Under the pieces are notes generated by a model. The model saw only the letters and a program-made list of their open reading frames with translations, did no database searches and was not told where the DNA came from. Source: Ruminococcus sp. UNK.MGS-30 (GTDB taxonomy: Bacteria; Bacillota; Clostridia; Oscillospirales; Ruminococcaceae). From it: a DNA stretch of 64,000 bases. The position numbers and the translations under genes are program-made. The stretch is from contig LBCK01000002.1 of NCBI GenBank assembly GCA_000980705.1, forward strand, positions 248,001 through 312,000, read 5' to 3'. This document shows, piece by piece, positions 25,535 through 34,008 of the stretch (positions are counted from its first letter, which is position 1; the number at the start of each line of letters is the position of its first letter).

Positions 25535-27306
25535 CAAAGGTGAAAAAGATCGTGACCATAGCGGTTTGCCTGGCAGTAGCTGCCGGCGGCGGCACAGGCG
25601 GTACGCTTCTGTATCGCTCCAGACAGGCGAAAAAGCATGAGGTAGATGTGATGCCCGTTGCCAACATGGTGCAGTACTATTGGGGCGATGATCTGTCGAT
25701 GGATGGTCAGGTCGTCTCCGGCGATGTGCAGAACGTGACACCGTCCAACGACCAGCTGGTGGAAAAGGTGCTGGTCAAAGAGGGCGACCATGTGACAAAG
25801 GGAACGCCGCTGCTGCAATATGACATGACGGCGGTGGGACTGGAAGTGGCACAGAAACAGACGGCGCTCGCCGTGGCACAGGACAACGTGCGCCAGGCGA
25901 AGAAGGAACTGGAACGCATCCAGAAACTGAAACCGTCAGAAGAGGCGCCGGTGATCCCGGATTATCCCGACTATCCGGACGAGCCAGACGAACCGGATAC
26001 GCCGGACACACCCGGAACGCCCAAGGATACCCTGGCGGCGGTGACGGCGCTGACACAGGCGGCAGCCGGCAGCGGCTTGGAGAGTGACCCGTTCCAGTTC
26101 GCCTGCACCGGAACGACGGTGGTCAAGCAGGCAGTCCTGGACCAGCTGAAAGCATCGGGACAGTGCGCTGTCTTTGTGGTGTACAGCGACCAGGGCGAAG
26201 TGCTGTACGGCTGGCTGGTGCGTGGCAGCCAGCTGACCGCTACGGGAGACTGGACACTGGGACAGAATGTTACCGTGACCGAGGACGGCGGCGTGCAGAT
26301 CTCCGGAAACGGCGTCTGGTACGGTACGCTCCAGGTGGGCGGTACATTCGACTATGACCCGGCAGGCGGCGATGATTCGTCCGGCGATACAACACAGCCG
26401 GCAGACACCACACCGGGGACTTCGGATGATGCAGCGTCTGCGCCGGGAACGCAGACCACATCACCGGACACCACAGCTGCACCCACTGCACAGATGCAGG
26501 GCGGATTTGTGATAACGCCTATGGCGGCAATACAGCCCATGGCATCCGCTGCATCGGACAGCGACAACTATGTCTACACCCGTGCGCAGCTGAAACAGAA
26601 GGCGGCAGAACAGCAGATCGCCATTCAGTCCGCAGAGATCGACGAGAAAAAGGCGCAGATCGACTATGACGGCGCAGTGGAAAAGCAGGAAAAGGGACAG
26701 GAACTGGCGAAGATCGACGGCGTTGTCACAAAGGTGGCAGAGTCTGTGGAATCCCTGGAGACCAACGAGCCGTACCTGGTAGTACAGGGCAGCGGCGGCA
26801 TCATGGTACAGGGCAATGTCAGCGAGATGAACCTGGACAAGCTGACGGTCGGTTCCCAGATCACAGTGAACGCCTGGGATACCGGAGAAATGCTCACCGC
26901 AGAGGTGACAGAGATCGGCACAACGCCGACTGCCTACACCAACCAGAACGGCAGCGAGAACCCCAACAACAGCACCTATCCGTTCCAGGCGGCAGTGACC
27001 GATTCCACCAGCCTTTCCGTGGGCAGCTATGTGAGCCTCAGCTTTACCAGCGAGGTGGACAGCAGCACGTTCTATCTGCCCATGAGCTATGTGCGGCAGG
27101 AAAACGGACAGTACTATGTGATGCGGGAATCCAAGGACAAAAAGCTGGAGCGGCAGAACATCCAGACGGGAAAGATCATCGACGGCGGCAGCGCCATTGA
27201 GATCCTGTCCGGCATCAGCCAGGAGGACTACATCTGTTTTCCCTATGGAAAATATGCGTCAGAGGGTGCGCTGGTCCATGAGACCAACGGCACATCGGAA
27301 TATTAA
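25531..27306 (+). CDS. Second membrane-fusion protein of the ABC exporter
   Basis: A 591-residue protein with an N-terminal anchor (IVTIAVCLAVAAGGGTGGTL), lipoyl-like part (VEKVLVKEGDHVTKGTPLLQ), a helix pair split by a large insert of about 220 residues (proline/Asp-rich PDYPDEPDEPDTPDTPG, a small beta domain, then a Thr-rich stretch), and a C-terminal barrel (SYVSLSFTSEVDSSTFYLPM). The insert in the hairpin is unusual. Two different adaptors in one operon may form a hetero-oligomer. It overlaps the ATPase gene by 4 bp. Confidence 0.85.
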   Translation: MTKVKKIVTIAVCLAVAAGGGTGGTLLYRSRQAKKHEVDVMPVANMVQYYWGDDLSMDGQVVSGDVQNVTPSNDQLVEKVLVKEGDHVTKGTPLLQYDMTAVGLEVAQKQTALAVAQDNVRQAKKELERIQKLKPSEEAPVIPDYPDYPDEPDEPDTPDTPGTPKDTLAAVTALTQAAAGSGLESDPFQFACTGTTVVKQAVLDQLKASGQCAVFVVYSDQGEVLYGWLVRGSQLTATGDWTLGQNVTVTEDGGVQISGNGVWYGTLQVGGTFDYDPAGGDDSSGDTTQPADTTPGTSDDAASAPGTQTTSPDTTAAPTAQMQGGFVITPMAAIQPMASAASDSDNYVYTRAQLKQKAAEQQIAIQSAEIDEKKAQIDYDGAVEKQEKGQELAKIDGVVTKVAESVESLETNEPYLVVQGSGGIMVQGNVSEMNLDKLTVGSQITVNAWDTGEMLTAEVTEIGTTPTAYTNQNGSENPNNSTYPFQAAVTDSTSLSVGSYVSLSFTSEVDSSTFYLPMSYVRQENGQYYVMRESKDKKLERQNIQTGKIIDGGSAIEILSGISQEDYICFPYGKYASEGALVHETNGTSEY

Positions 27307-27320
27307 AGGAGGGACAGAAT

Positions 27321-28592
<1,272 letters not shown>

Positions 28593-28646
28593 CGCAGTGT
28601 CATTTTACTTTCAATTTGTTCAACTTGTTCTATGATAAACAGAAAG

Positions 28647-28683
28647 CTCCGGTCTGCGGAAAAATTGCAGACCGGAGCTTTCG
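28647..28683 (+). terminator. ABC export operon terminator
   Basis: AAAGCTCCGGTCTGC paired with GCAGACCGGAGCTTT; only a short T-run. Confidence 0.7.
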
Positions 28684-28733
28684 CAGTTGGTGAAAATGGC
28701 TGCTGTACACATTGCATTTTCTGAAAAATCCCC

Positions 28734-28866
28734 TTGACAAATGGGGCGTGATAGCGTATAATAGAAATAGAAAGAGCATACCAGTAGACGGTCTGCTCCC
28801 ACTGCTTTAGATTAAAAAAGATTTAACCGCCACAGGTTTGGAGACTATGGGCGGTTATTTCTTTTT
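28734..28866 (+). ncRNA. Antitoxin-like antisense RNA, element 1
   Basis: Promoter TTGACA (28734-28739), 17 bp, TATAAT (28757-28762). The RNA starts near 28769 with the conserved block 28771-28800, which folds as GAGCA...TGCTC, and ends at the hairpin AACCGCC/GGCGGTT (28825-28856) that also ends the converging toxin mRNA. Confidence 0.65.
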
Positions 28867-28998
28867 ATTCTCGTCATTGCGGTGATCTGCATTACTATTT
28901 TTATGATTATAGTAAATGTAAAAGATCAGACTTGCGAGATTTAACAGAATACTGCAAATTTTCAGCAAGTCGTCAAAAGTGACGTACTGATCCATCAT
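28855..28998 (-). CDS. Small hydrophobic peptide, probable type I toxin (element 1)
   Basis: A 47-residue peptide starting MMDQYVTFDDLLKICSIL, with one hydrophobic helix (about 11-30, including LLNLASLIFYIYY) and a charged, Asn/Lys-rich tail ending NKKK. Size, single helix and basic tail fit holin-like or Fst-type toxins. Its promoter is TTGACA (29118-29123), 17 bp, TATAAT (29095-29100). The SD GGGAGG is paired with CTCCCA in a leader hairpin (about 29006-29037). An antisense RNA converges on its 3' end. Toxicity is inferred only from this layout. Confidence 0.65.
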   Translation of the reverse strand: MMDQYVTFDDLLKICSILLNLASLIFYIYYNHKNSNADHRNDENKKK

Positions 28999-29094
28999 AG
29001 CAACCACCTCCCAACTGTTGTAAATTCAGCAGTGGGAGTGGAAACAAAAGAAAATTCAAACCGCCTACCGTTTCAGGTATGCCCTCAATTAACC

Positions 29095-29123
29095 ATTATA
29101 CCAGACGCATCGAAATTTGTCAA
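29095..29123 (-). promoter_or_regulatory. Toxin promoter, element 1
   Basis: TTGACA (29118-29123), 17 bp, TATAAT (29095-29100). The leader then has GGGCATACCTGAAACGGTAG (29065-29084). Confidence 0.75.
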
Positions 29124-29137
29124 ATCAAAAAAAGCCC

Positions 29138-29265
29138 TTGACAAACGGGGCATGATAGCGTATAATAGAAATAGAAAGAGCCTACCAGTAGACGGTTTGC
29201 TCCCATTCGTGATTATTTGAAATAACCGCCTTTAGTTGGAAGCTGTGGGGCGGTTATTTCCGTTT
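29138..29265 (+). ncRNA. Antitoxin-like antisense RNA, element 2
   Basis: Promoter TTGACA (29138-29143), 17 bp, TATAAT (29161-29166). Conserved block 29175-29204 differs from the other copies at two positions and gains GCCTACC, a perfect complement of GGTAGGC in the toxin leaders. Ends at AAATAACCGCC/GGCGGTTATTT (29220-29259). Confidence 0.65.
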
Positions 29266-29346
29266 CTTGAAGTTTAAGTAAGCAAGATATGCTTTGAATA
29301 CTTCACAAACCATGCTAATGCACTTGACGAGAATGTCTATGTTCAT
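29254..29346 (-). CDS. Small peptide, probable type I toxin (element 2)
   Basis: A 30-residue peptide (MNIDILVKCISMVCEVFKAY then LAYLNFKKRK): one amphipathic/hydrophobic helix and a KKRK tail. It is shorter and different in sequence from the element 1 peptide, although promoter, leader and terminator are almost the same, so the peptide seems to evolve faster than its RNA controls. The SD GGGAG is enclosed in the hairpin CTCCC-TTCC/GGAA-GGGAG (29356-29369). Confidence 0.6.
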   Translation of the reverse strand: MNIDILVKCISMVCEVFKAYLAYLNFKKRK

Positions 29347-29413
29347 TTGCACTCACTCCCTTCCGGGAGCTGGAATCGACCGCCTACCGTTTCAGGTATG
29401 CCCTCGATTAACC

Positions 29414-29442
29414 ATTATACCAGACGCATCAAAATTTGTCAA
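29414..29442 (-). promoter_or_regulatory. Toxin promoter, element 2
   Basis: TTGACA (29437-29442), 17 bp, TATAAT (29414-29419); the region from here through the leader nearly matches element 1. Confidence 0.75.
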
Positions 29443-29448
29443 ATCAAA

Positions 29449-29496
29449 ACACCGCATCGCTTTTCGGAAACATCCGAAGAACGGTGCGGTGTTTTT
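29449..29496. terminator. Terminator of the PBP gene
   Basis: ACACCGCACCG/CGATGCGGTGT hairpin with inner CGGATGTTTCCG and T-run on both strands; shares 25 exact nt (29452-29476) with the terminator at 20269-20293. Confidence 0.8.
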
Positions 29497-29512
29497 GTGT
29501 GCAGTGCTGTTC

Positions 29513-31102
29513 TTATTCCACCTGCATGATCGCTCCTGTGATCTGCCGGAGAATGGGCGATGCGGCTTGATTTCCATAGCCGCCGTCCTCTGCCAGAACA
29601 GTCACCGCATATTTCGGTTGTTCCGCCGGGAAAAATGCCGTTACCCAGCCGTGACAGTACTCGGTCCCGTCAACGTCACAGCGCCCGGTCTGGGCGGTGG
29701 AGGTTTTCGCACCCATAGAGACGTGCGCCGGTCTGCCCTGGAAGTCCTCGTCGGCGGCAGTGTAACACATCAGCCGGCGGAGAAATGCCGCTGTTTCCGG
29801 TGCAATTCCCGATTCCGGGATGCCACGCTCTTCCCGCAGCACCGTCCTGCCGTCATCCGTGACACCACGCACCAGCCGCACTGCCGGGAGCGTGCCGTCT
29901 CTGGCGATGGCACAGGTCATTCTGGCGATCTGCAGGGGCGATGCCGTCAGAACGCCCTGCCCGAAGGAAAAGTTCGCCTGTTCCGCCGGAAGTTTCAGCT
30001 GCTGTAACGTAGGCAGCGTGCCGCCGGATGCGATCATGTTTGAGGTCAGCATGATCTCCGTGCCGAATCCCAGGGACTTTGCCGTTTGCAGCAGGTCTGA
30101 CCCGGAAAGCGCCTGTCCCAAGGCAATGAAATAGGGGTTGCAGGAACTGCGCATGGCATCTGCCATATGCTGCACGCCGTGTCCCTGCAATTCGTGACAG
30201 CGAAAGCGCTGCGTTCCCACAGAGATCGCCCCGTCACAGTCCCAGGTGAAATTGTAGCCCACGCCCTGGTCAAAGGCACACGCCGCCGTCACCAGCTTGA
30301 AGATCGACCCAACCGGATACGCATACAAGGCACGCTGTATCATAGGGCTGTCGGGGTCGCTGACGGCATCGCCCAGGGAGTCGGCAGAATAACCGGGAAA
30401 GCTGGCAAGCCCCAGAATGTCGCCGCTTTCCACGTCCATGACCACGATACAGCCCTTTTCCAGTCCGCTGCCGGCGGATTCGCAGATGCGCTGGATGCGG
30501 CTGTCCAGGGTGGTCATAATGCCTGCGGTGGGATTTGCGCCGTAGCGGATCTGTTTCGGCTCTCCGGCAAGGGGCGTGCCTGTGCCGTCTACCGAAAAGG
30601 TCACGCTCCACTGGGAATCCACACTGTGCAGGATGGCATCATAGGCGCTTTCCAGTCCTGCTACGCCGCTGCCCTCCCGGGTATAGCCGATCACGTGCTG
30701 GGCAAGCTGTGGCGACGTGCTGCGCTGGGGGATCTGCAGTATGGTCACATCCGGGCAGTCGATGTCCGCCGTGTCTACCGTGCAGGTGAACGGCATTCCC
30801 TGTGCCAGCTTTTCATAAAACGCTGCGGTGTCGGTGACGTGGGACAGCAGTGCCTCGGCTGCCGCAGGCGTAGGGCTGACGACTGCGATGCAGGCGGTTT
30901 TGGTATTCACCAGCGGCACGCCGTTCCGGTCGTAGATCGTCCCCCGGGCAGTCCCGGCGGTGCAGGTATACGTGCCCTGTCTGGCGGCGGTCTGTATCAG
31001 CTCCGGCTTCTGCACCAGCCATGCCAGATATACTGCCGCTGTGCAGAACAGCAGCACCAACAGCAGACGCAGGAATGCCAGACGATTTTTCAGCTGCTGC
31101 AT
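29513..31102 (-). CDS. Class B penicillin-binding protein (transpeptidase)
   Basis: A 529-residue protein: N-terminal membrane helix (LAFLRLLLVLLFCTAAVYLA), a dimerisation region with RGTIYDRNGVPL, and a transpeptidase domain. The active-site serine is in VGSIFK (SxxK), the second motif is SSCN, and the KTG-like motif is AKTSTAQTG. It cross-links peptidoglycan outside the membrane, like the PbpA/FtsI/SpoVD group; which of these it replaces is unclear. There is no PASTA domain. It is a single gene, terminated by the hairpin at 29449. Confidence 0.92.
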   Translation of the reverse strand: MQQLKNRLAFLRLLLVLLFCTAAVYLAWLVQKPELIQTAARQGTYTCTAGTARGTIYDRNGVPLVNTKTACIAVVSPTPAAAEALLSHVTDTAAFYEKLAQGMPFTCTVDTADIDCPDVTILQIPQRSTSPQLAQHVIGYTREGSGVAGLESAYDAILHSVDSQWSVTFSVDGTGTPLAGEPKQIRYGANPTAGIMTTLDSRIQRICESAGSGLEKGCIVVMDVESGDILGLASFPGYSADSLGDAVSDPDSPMIQRALYAYPVGSIFKLVTAACAFDQGVGYNFTWDCDGAISVGTQRFRCHELQGHGVQHMADAMRSSCNPYFIALGQALSGSDLLQTAKSLGFGTEIMLTSNMIASGGTLPTLQQLKLPAEQANFSFGQGVLTASPLQIARMTCAIARDGTLPAVRLVRGVTDDGRTVLREERGIPESGIAPETAAFLRRLMCYTAADEDFQGRPAHVSMGAKTSTAQTGRCDVDGTEYCHGWVTAFFPAEQPKYAVTVLAEDGGYGNQAASPILRQITGAIMQVE

Positions 31103-31276
31103 GATCTCGCTCCTTTCTCTGTGCGGCGCTTCCGAACGTGCCGCCTGTCACAGATATCCTTTGTTTTCTGCGGAATTTTATACAATTTCAACTCGACACT
31201 TTCCTGCATCTTGTGTAACACCTACAAATTACGACAGTTTTTTGTGGAAATGTTTTCTCATTTTTTGCGAAATCCC

Positions 31277-31305
31277 TTGACGAACTGCCCGAAAAAGAGT
31301 ATAAT
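31277..31305 (+). promoter_or_regulatory. Promoter of glgA
   Basis: TTGACG (31277-31282), 17 bp, TATAAT (31300-31305). Confidence 0.75.
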
Positions 31306-31404
31306 AGAGGAGTAGGAAAAAACTGTGCATGGGCGGAACTGCCGCCGCACAGACACTGCAAATAGAAAGCGCCGCAAAAAGGTATGCTTTCTGCGATACA
31401 TAGG

Positions 31405-31431
31405 AAAGGAGTATGTGCCGCTTTTCGGCAC
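31405..31431 (+). promoter_or_regulatory. Hairpin between SD and start of glgA
   Basis: AAAGGAG (31405-31411) is followed by hairpin GTGCCG/CGGCAC (31415-31431), and the ATG is at 31445. Looping out the hairpin leaves 16 nt between SD and ATG. A GTG at 31415 is an alternative, poorly spaced start. Confidence 0.5.
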
Positions 31432-31444
31432 AGTAGATTGGATC

Positions 31445-32908
31445 ATGAAAAATATTTTGTTTGCTGCCTCTGAATGCGTCCCTTTCATTAAGACCGGCGG
31501 TCTGGCAGACGTAGTCGGCGCACTGCCCAAGAGTCTGGACCGCAGCGAGTACGATGTCCGTGTTATCATTCCGAATTATACCTGCATCCCGTGGGAATAC
31601 CGGAGTCAGTTCCGCTATGTCAGCCACTTCTACATGGACTACGGCAGACACGTGGAGAACGTACACGTAGGCATTATGGAATACGTCTATGAGGGCGTGC
31701 ATTTCTACTTTATCGACAACGAATATTACTTTAAGTGTGACCGTCCCTACAGTGACTCCACCCAGTGGGACATCGAACGCTTTATCTTCTTCTCCAAGGC
31801 TGTCCTGGCGGCAATGCCGGTGATCGGATTCCATCCGGACATCATTCACTGCCACGACTGGCAGACCGGCATGATCCCCGTATTCCTCAAAAGCACCTTT
31901 GCGACCCACAGCTTTTATTGGGGAACCAAGAGCATCATGACCATCCACAATCTGAAATTCCAGGGCGTGTGGGACATCCGTCACTTTGTCTATAACACCA
32001 ACCTGCCGGATTATATGTTCACGCCGGATAAGCTGGAATTCAAGAGCGATGCCAATATGCTGAAAGGCGGTCTGGTCTATGCAGACTATATCACCACCGT
32101 CAGCGAGACCTATGCCGAAGAGATCAAGACACCGTATTACGGCGAACAGCTGGACGGTCTGCTCTGCGCACGTTCCCGTTCGCTCCGTGGCATTCTGAAC
32201 GGCATCGACTATGAGGTATACAATCCGCAGACCGATAAGAAGATCGACGTACACTATTCCGTCAAGGACGCTGTGGAGAAGAAAAAGCAGGCGAAGCTGG
32301 CGCTCCAGAAAGAACTGGGACTGCCGGAGGACGAGAACAAGTTCATGATCGCCATTATCTCCCGTCTGACCGACCAGAAGGGTCTGGATCTGGTGGACTG
32401 GATCGCCGACCGCATTACAGACGAATTCACCCAGTTCGTCATCATTGGTACAGGCGAGGCTCGCTATGAGAATATGTTCCGCTATTATCAGAACAAATAT
32501 CCGGATCGTGTTTCGGCAAATATTTTCTATTCTGATCCGCTGGCGCACAAGCTGTATGCTGCGGCAGATGCTATGCTGGTACCGTCCCGGTTTGAGCCGT
32601 GCGGTCTGACCCAGCTGATTTCCCTGCGCTACGGCACGGTGCCGATCGTTCGGGAGACCGGCGGTCTGAAGGACACTGTCGTACCTTACAACGAATATGA
32701 AAAGACCGGCACAGGCTTTACCTTTGCCCACTACAACGCAGACGATCTGCTGTACACCATCAACTATGCGAAGAAGATCTACTTCGACCACCGTGAGGAC
32801 TGGGATGATATCGTCCGCCGTGGCATGGAGCAGGATTTCTCCTGGAGCAGCTCCGCTTTGCAGTACCAGGGAATGTACGACTGGATCCTCCGTGGCATGG
32901 TAGACTGA
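31445..32908 (+). CDS. glgA: Glycogen synthase (ADP-glucose), GT5
   Basis: A 487-residue GT5 enzyme with the ADP-glucose motif KTGGLADV at about 16-23, HDWQTGM, and the C-terminal PSRFEPCGLTQL and ETGGLKDTV motifs. It extends alpha-1,4-glucan chains from ADP-glucose. The family-conserved start is MKNILFAASE at 31445. No other glg genes are next to it. Codon use is normal. Confidence 0.95.
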   Translation: MKNILFAASECVPFIKTGGLADVVGALPKSLDRSEYDVRVIIPNYTCIPWEYRSQFRYVSHFYMDYGRHVENVHVGIMEYVYEGVHFYFIDNEYYFKCDRPYSDSTQWDIERFIFFSKAVLAAMPVIGFHPDIIHCHDWQTGMIPVFLKSTFATHSFYWGTKSIMTIHNLKFQGVWDIRHFVYNTNLPDYMFTPDKLEFKSDANMLKGGLVYADYITTVSETYAEEIKTPYYGEQLDGLLCARSRSLRGILNGIDYEVYNPQTDKKIDVHYSVKDAVEKKKQAKLALQKELGLPEDENKFMIAIISRLTDQKGLDLVDWIADRITDEFTQFVIIGTGEARYENMFRYYQNKYPDRVSANIFYSDPLAHKLYAAADAMLVPSRFEPCGLTQLISLRYGTVPIVRETGGLKDTVVPYNEYEKTGTGFTFAHYNADDLLYTINYAKKIYFDHREDWDDIVRRGMEQDFSWSSSALQYQGMYDWILRGMVD

Positions 32909-32928
32909 GCGGAGACAAAAAACGTCTA

Positions 32929-32957
32929 TTGACACATCCCGGAAAATCATGTATAAT
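32929..32957 (+). promoter_or_regulatory. Promoter of the DUF1292 gene
   Basis: TTGACA (32929-32934), 17 bp, TATAAT (32952-32957). Confidence 0.75.
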
Positions 32958-33077
32958 GAGAGCGGGAACAAGGGAAACACTGCACGCAGATTGCGTGCAA
33001 AGCCGTCAGGCGGGCTTTATTCAGTGTTTTCCAAGATCCCGGAACAAACGCCGCTATGGCAGATTGGAGTTTTACCC

Positions 33078-33407
33078 ATGGCAGAGGAAAATATGCTGGA
33101 TGAGAGTATGCAGGGAATGCTGTATACCCTGGAAGACGAAGAGGGAAACGAACAGGAGTTTGAGGTCCTGGGCGAGATGGAATACGAGGACGCAAACTAC
33201 TGCGCACTGATCCCGTACTATGAGAACGAAGAAGATCTGCTGAAAGATGACGGCGAATTCGTTGTACTGAAACGTGAGATGGTAGACGGTGAGGAAATGC
33301 TCTGCACCATCGAGGACGATGACGAATACGATGCAGTCGGCAATCTGTTCATCCAGTATCTGAGCGATCTGTATGAGGATGAGGAAGAAGAGCAGGACGC
33401 ACAGTAA
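33078..33407 (+). CDS. DUF1292 (YrzB-like) acidic protein
   Basis: A 109-residue very acidic protein (MLYTLEDEEGNEQEFEVLGE, ALIPYYENEED, DEYDAVGNLFIQYLSDLYED) matching the DUF1292 family of Firmicutes, which has no settled function. Starts at ATG 33078 after TTGGAG. Transcribed alone from its own promoter. Confidence 0.85.
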   Translation: MAEENMLDESMQGMLYTLEDEEGNEQEFEVLGEMEYEDANYCALIPYYENEEDLLKDDGEFVVLKREMVDGEEMLCTIEDDDEYDAVGNLFIQYLSDLYEDEEEEQDAQ

Positions 33408-33454
33408 CTGCCGTTTTCCACAAACCGACCAGAAAAATTTTCACAAAATTCCTA

Positions 33455-33483
33455 TTGATTTTTGTGAAAGATCGTGTTATAAT
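33455..33483 (+). promoter_or_regulatory. Promoter of a structured RNA
   Basis: TTGATT (33455-33460), 17 bp, TATAAT (33478-33483). Confidence 0.7.
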
Positions 33484-33489
33484 AAACAT

Positions 33490-33726
33490 AGAAACTGAAA
33501 CATCAGTTCTGAAAAAGTGAAAACTACTGCCCAGTTCGAGACATTGCGGTTTTTATAATCCAACACTCCTTGAAAGGGAATCTGACTCCGTCTGTGGATT
33601 GCAGACCTCCTGTTTACGGCAATGACCGTAACGGACGAAGGGAGCGTGAAGCGGAAGGGAAGATACCCACCTTGCTATTATAGCTTGGTTTTATTCGCTG
33701 CAAGACGGCTGGGTGGTTTTTCTTTT
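33490..33726 (+). ncRNA. Structured non-coding RNA, 6S-like candidate
   Basis: No coding frame fits this 230-nt transcript. Internal hairpins are AACTGA/AGTT near the start and the perfect TTACGG-CAATGA-CCGTAA at about 33614-33631. The ends can pair (AAACTAC..CCAG near 33520 with CTGGGTGGTTT near 33709), closing a long rod, as in 6S RNA. A T-run follows. I cannot show the 6S consensus from memory, so the family is a guess. Confidence 0.45.
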
Positions 33727-33733
33727 AACCACA

Positions 33734-33772
33734 CAAAGCACTCTGTGAGAGACTCACGGGGTGCTTTTTCTT
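33734..33772 (+). terminator. Downstream terminator hairpin
   Basis: AAAGCAC/GTGCTTT hairpin with inner TGTGAG/CTCACG and T-run, just after the structured RNA. Confidence 0.65.
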
Positions 33773-33926
33773 TTCTGTTGTGGGAGATATTCGAAAAGAG
33801 TTCACCTTGAACAGGGGGATATGTTCTAAAATGATATCTTACCCGATTGATGTCGGACATATCCACCGACAGAGGAGACTTTTCGGCAGGGAAAAATTGA
33901 CCTGCGCAGCCATTCAAAAAAACAGG

Positions 33927-33955
33927 TTGTAATTTTCCGGAAAATATGCTACAAT
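33927..33955 (+). promoter_or_regulatory. Promoter of the ABC-F gene
   Basis: TTGTAA (33927-33932), 17 bp, TACAAT (33950-33955). Confidence 0.65.
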
Positions 33956-34008
33956 AAAAATAGTGTTGCCCAAAAGCAATCTCAATCACAACAAGGAGAA
34001 AAGACAAT

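Noticed and set aside
28771..29403. Simple base pairing between the 30-nt antisense block and the toxin leader block
   Set aside because: The two blocks are similar in the same sense in both RNAs, so they are not complements; only short stretches such as GCCTACC/GGTAGGC and CTCCC/GGGAG can pair.
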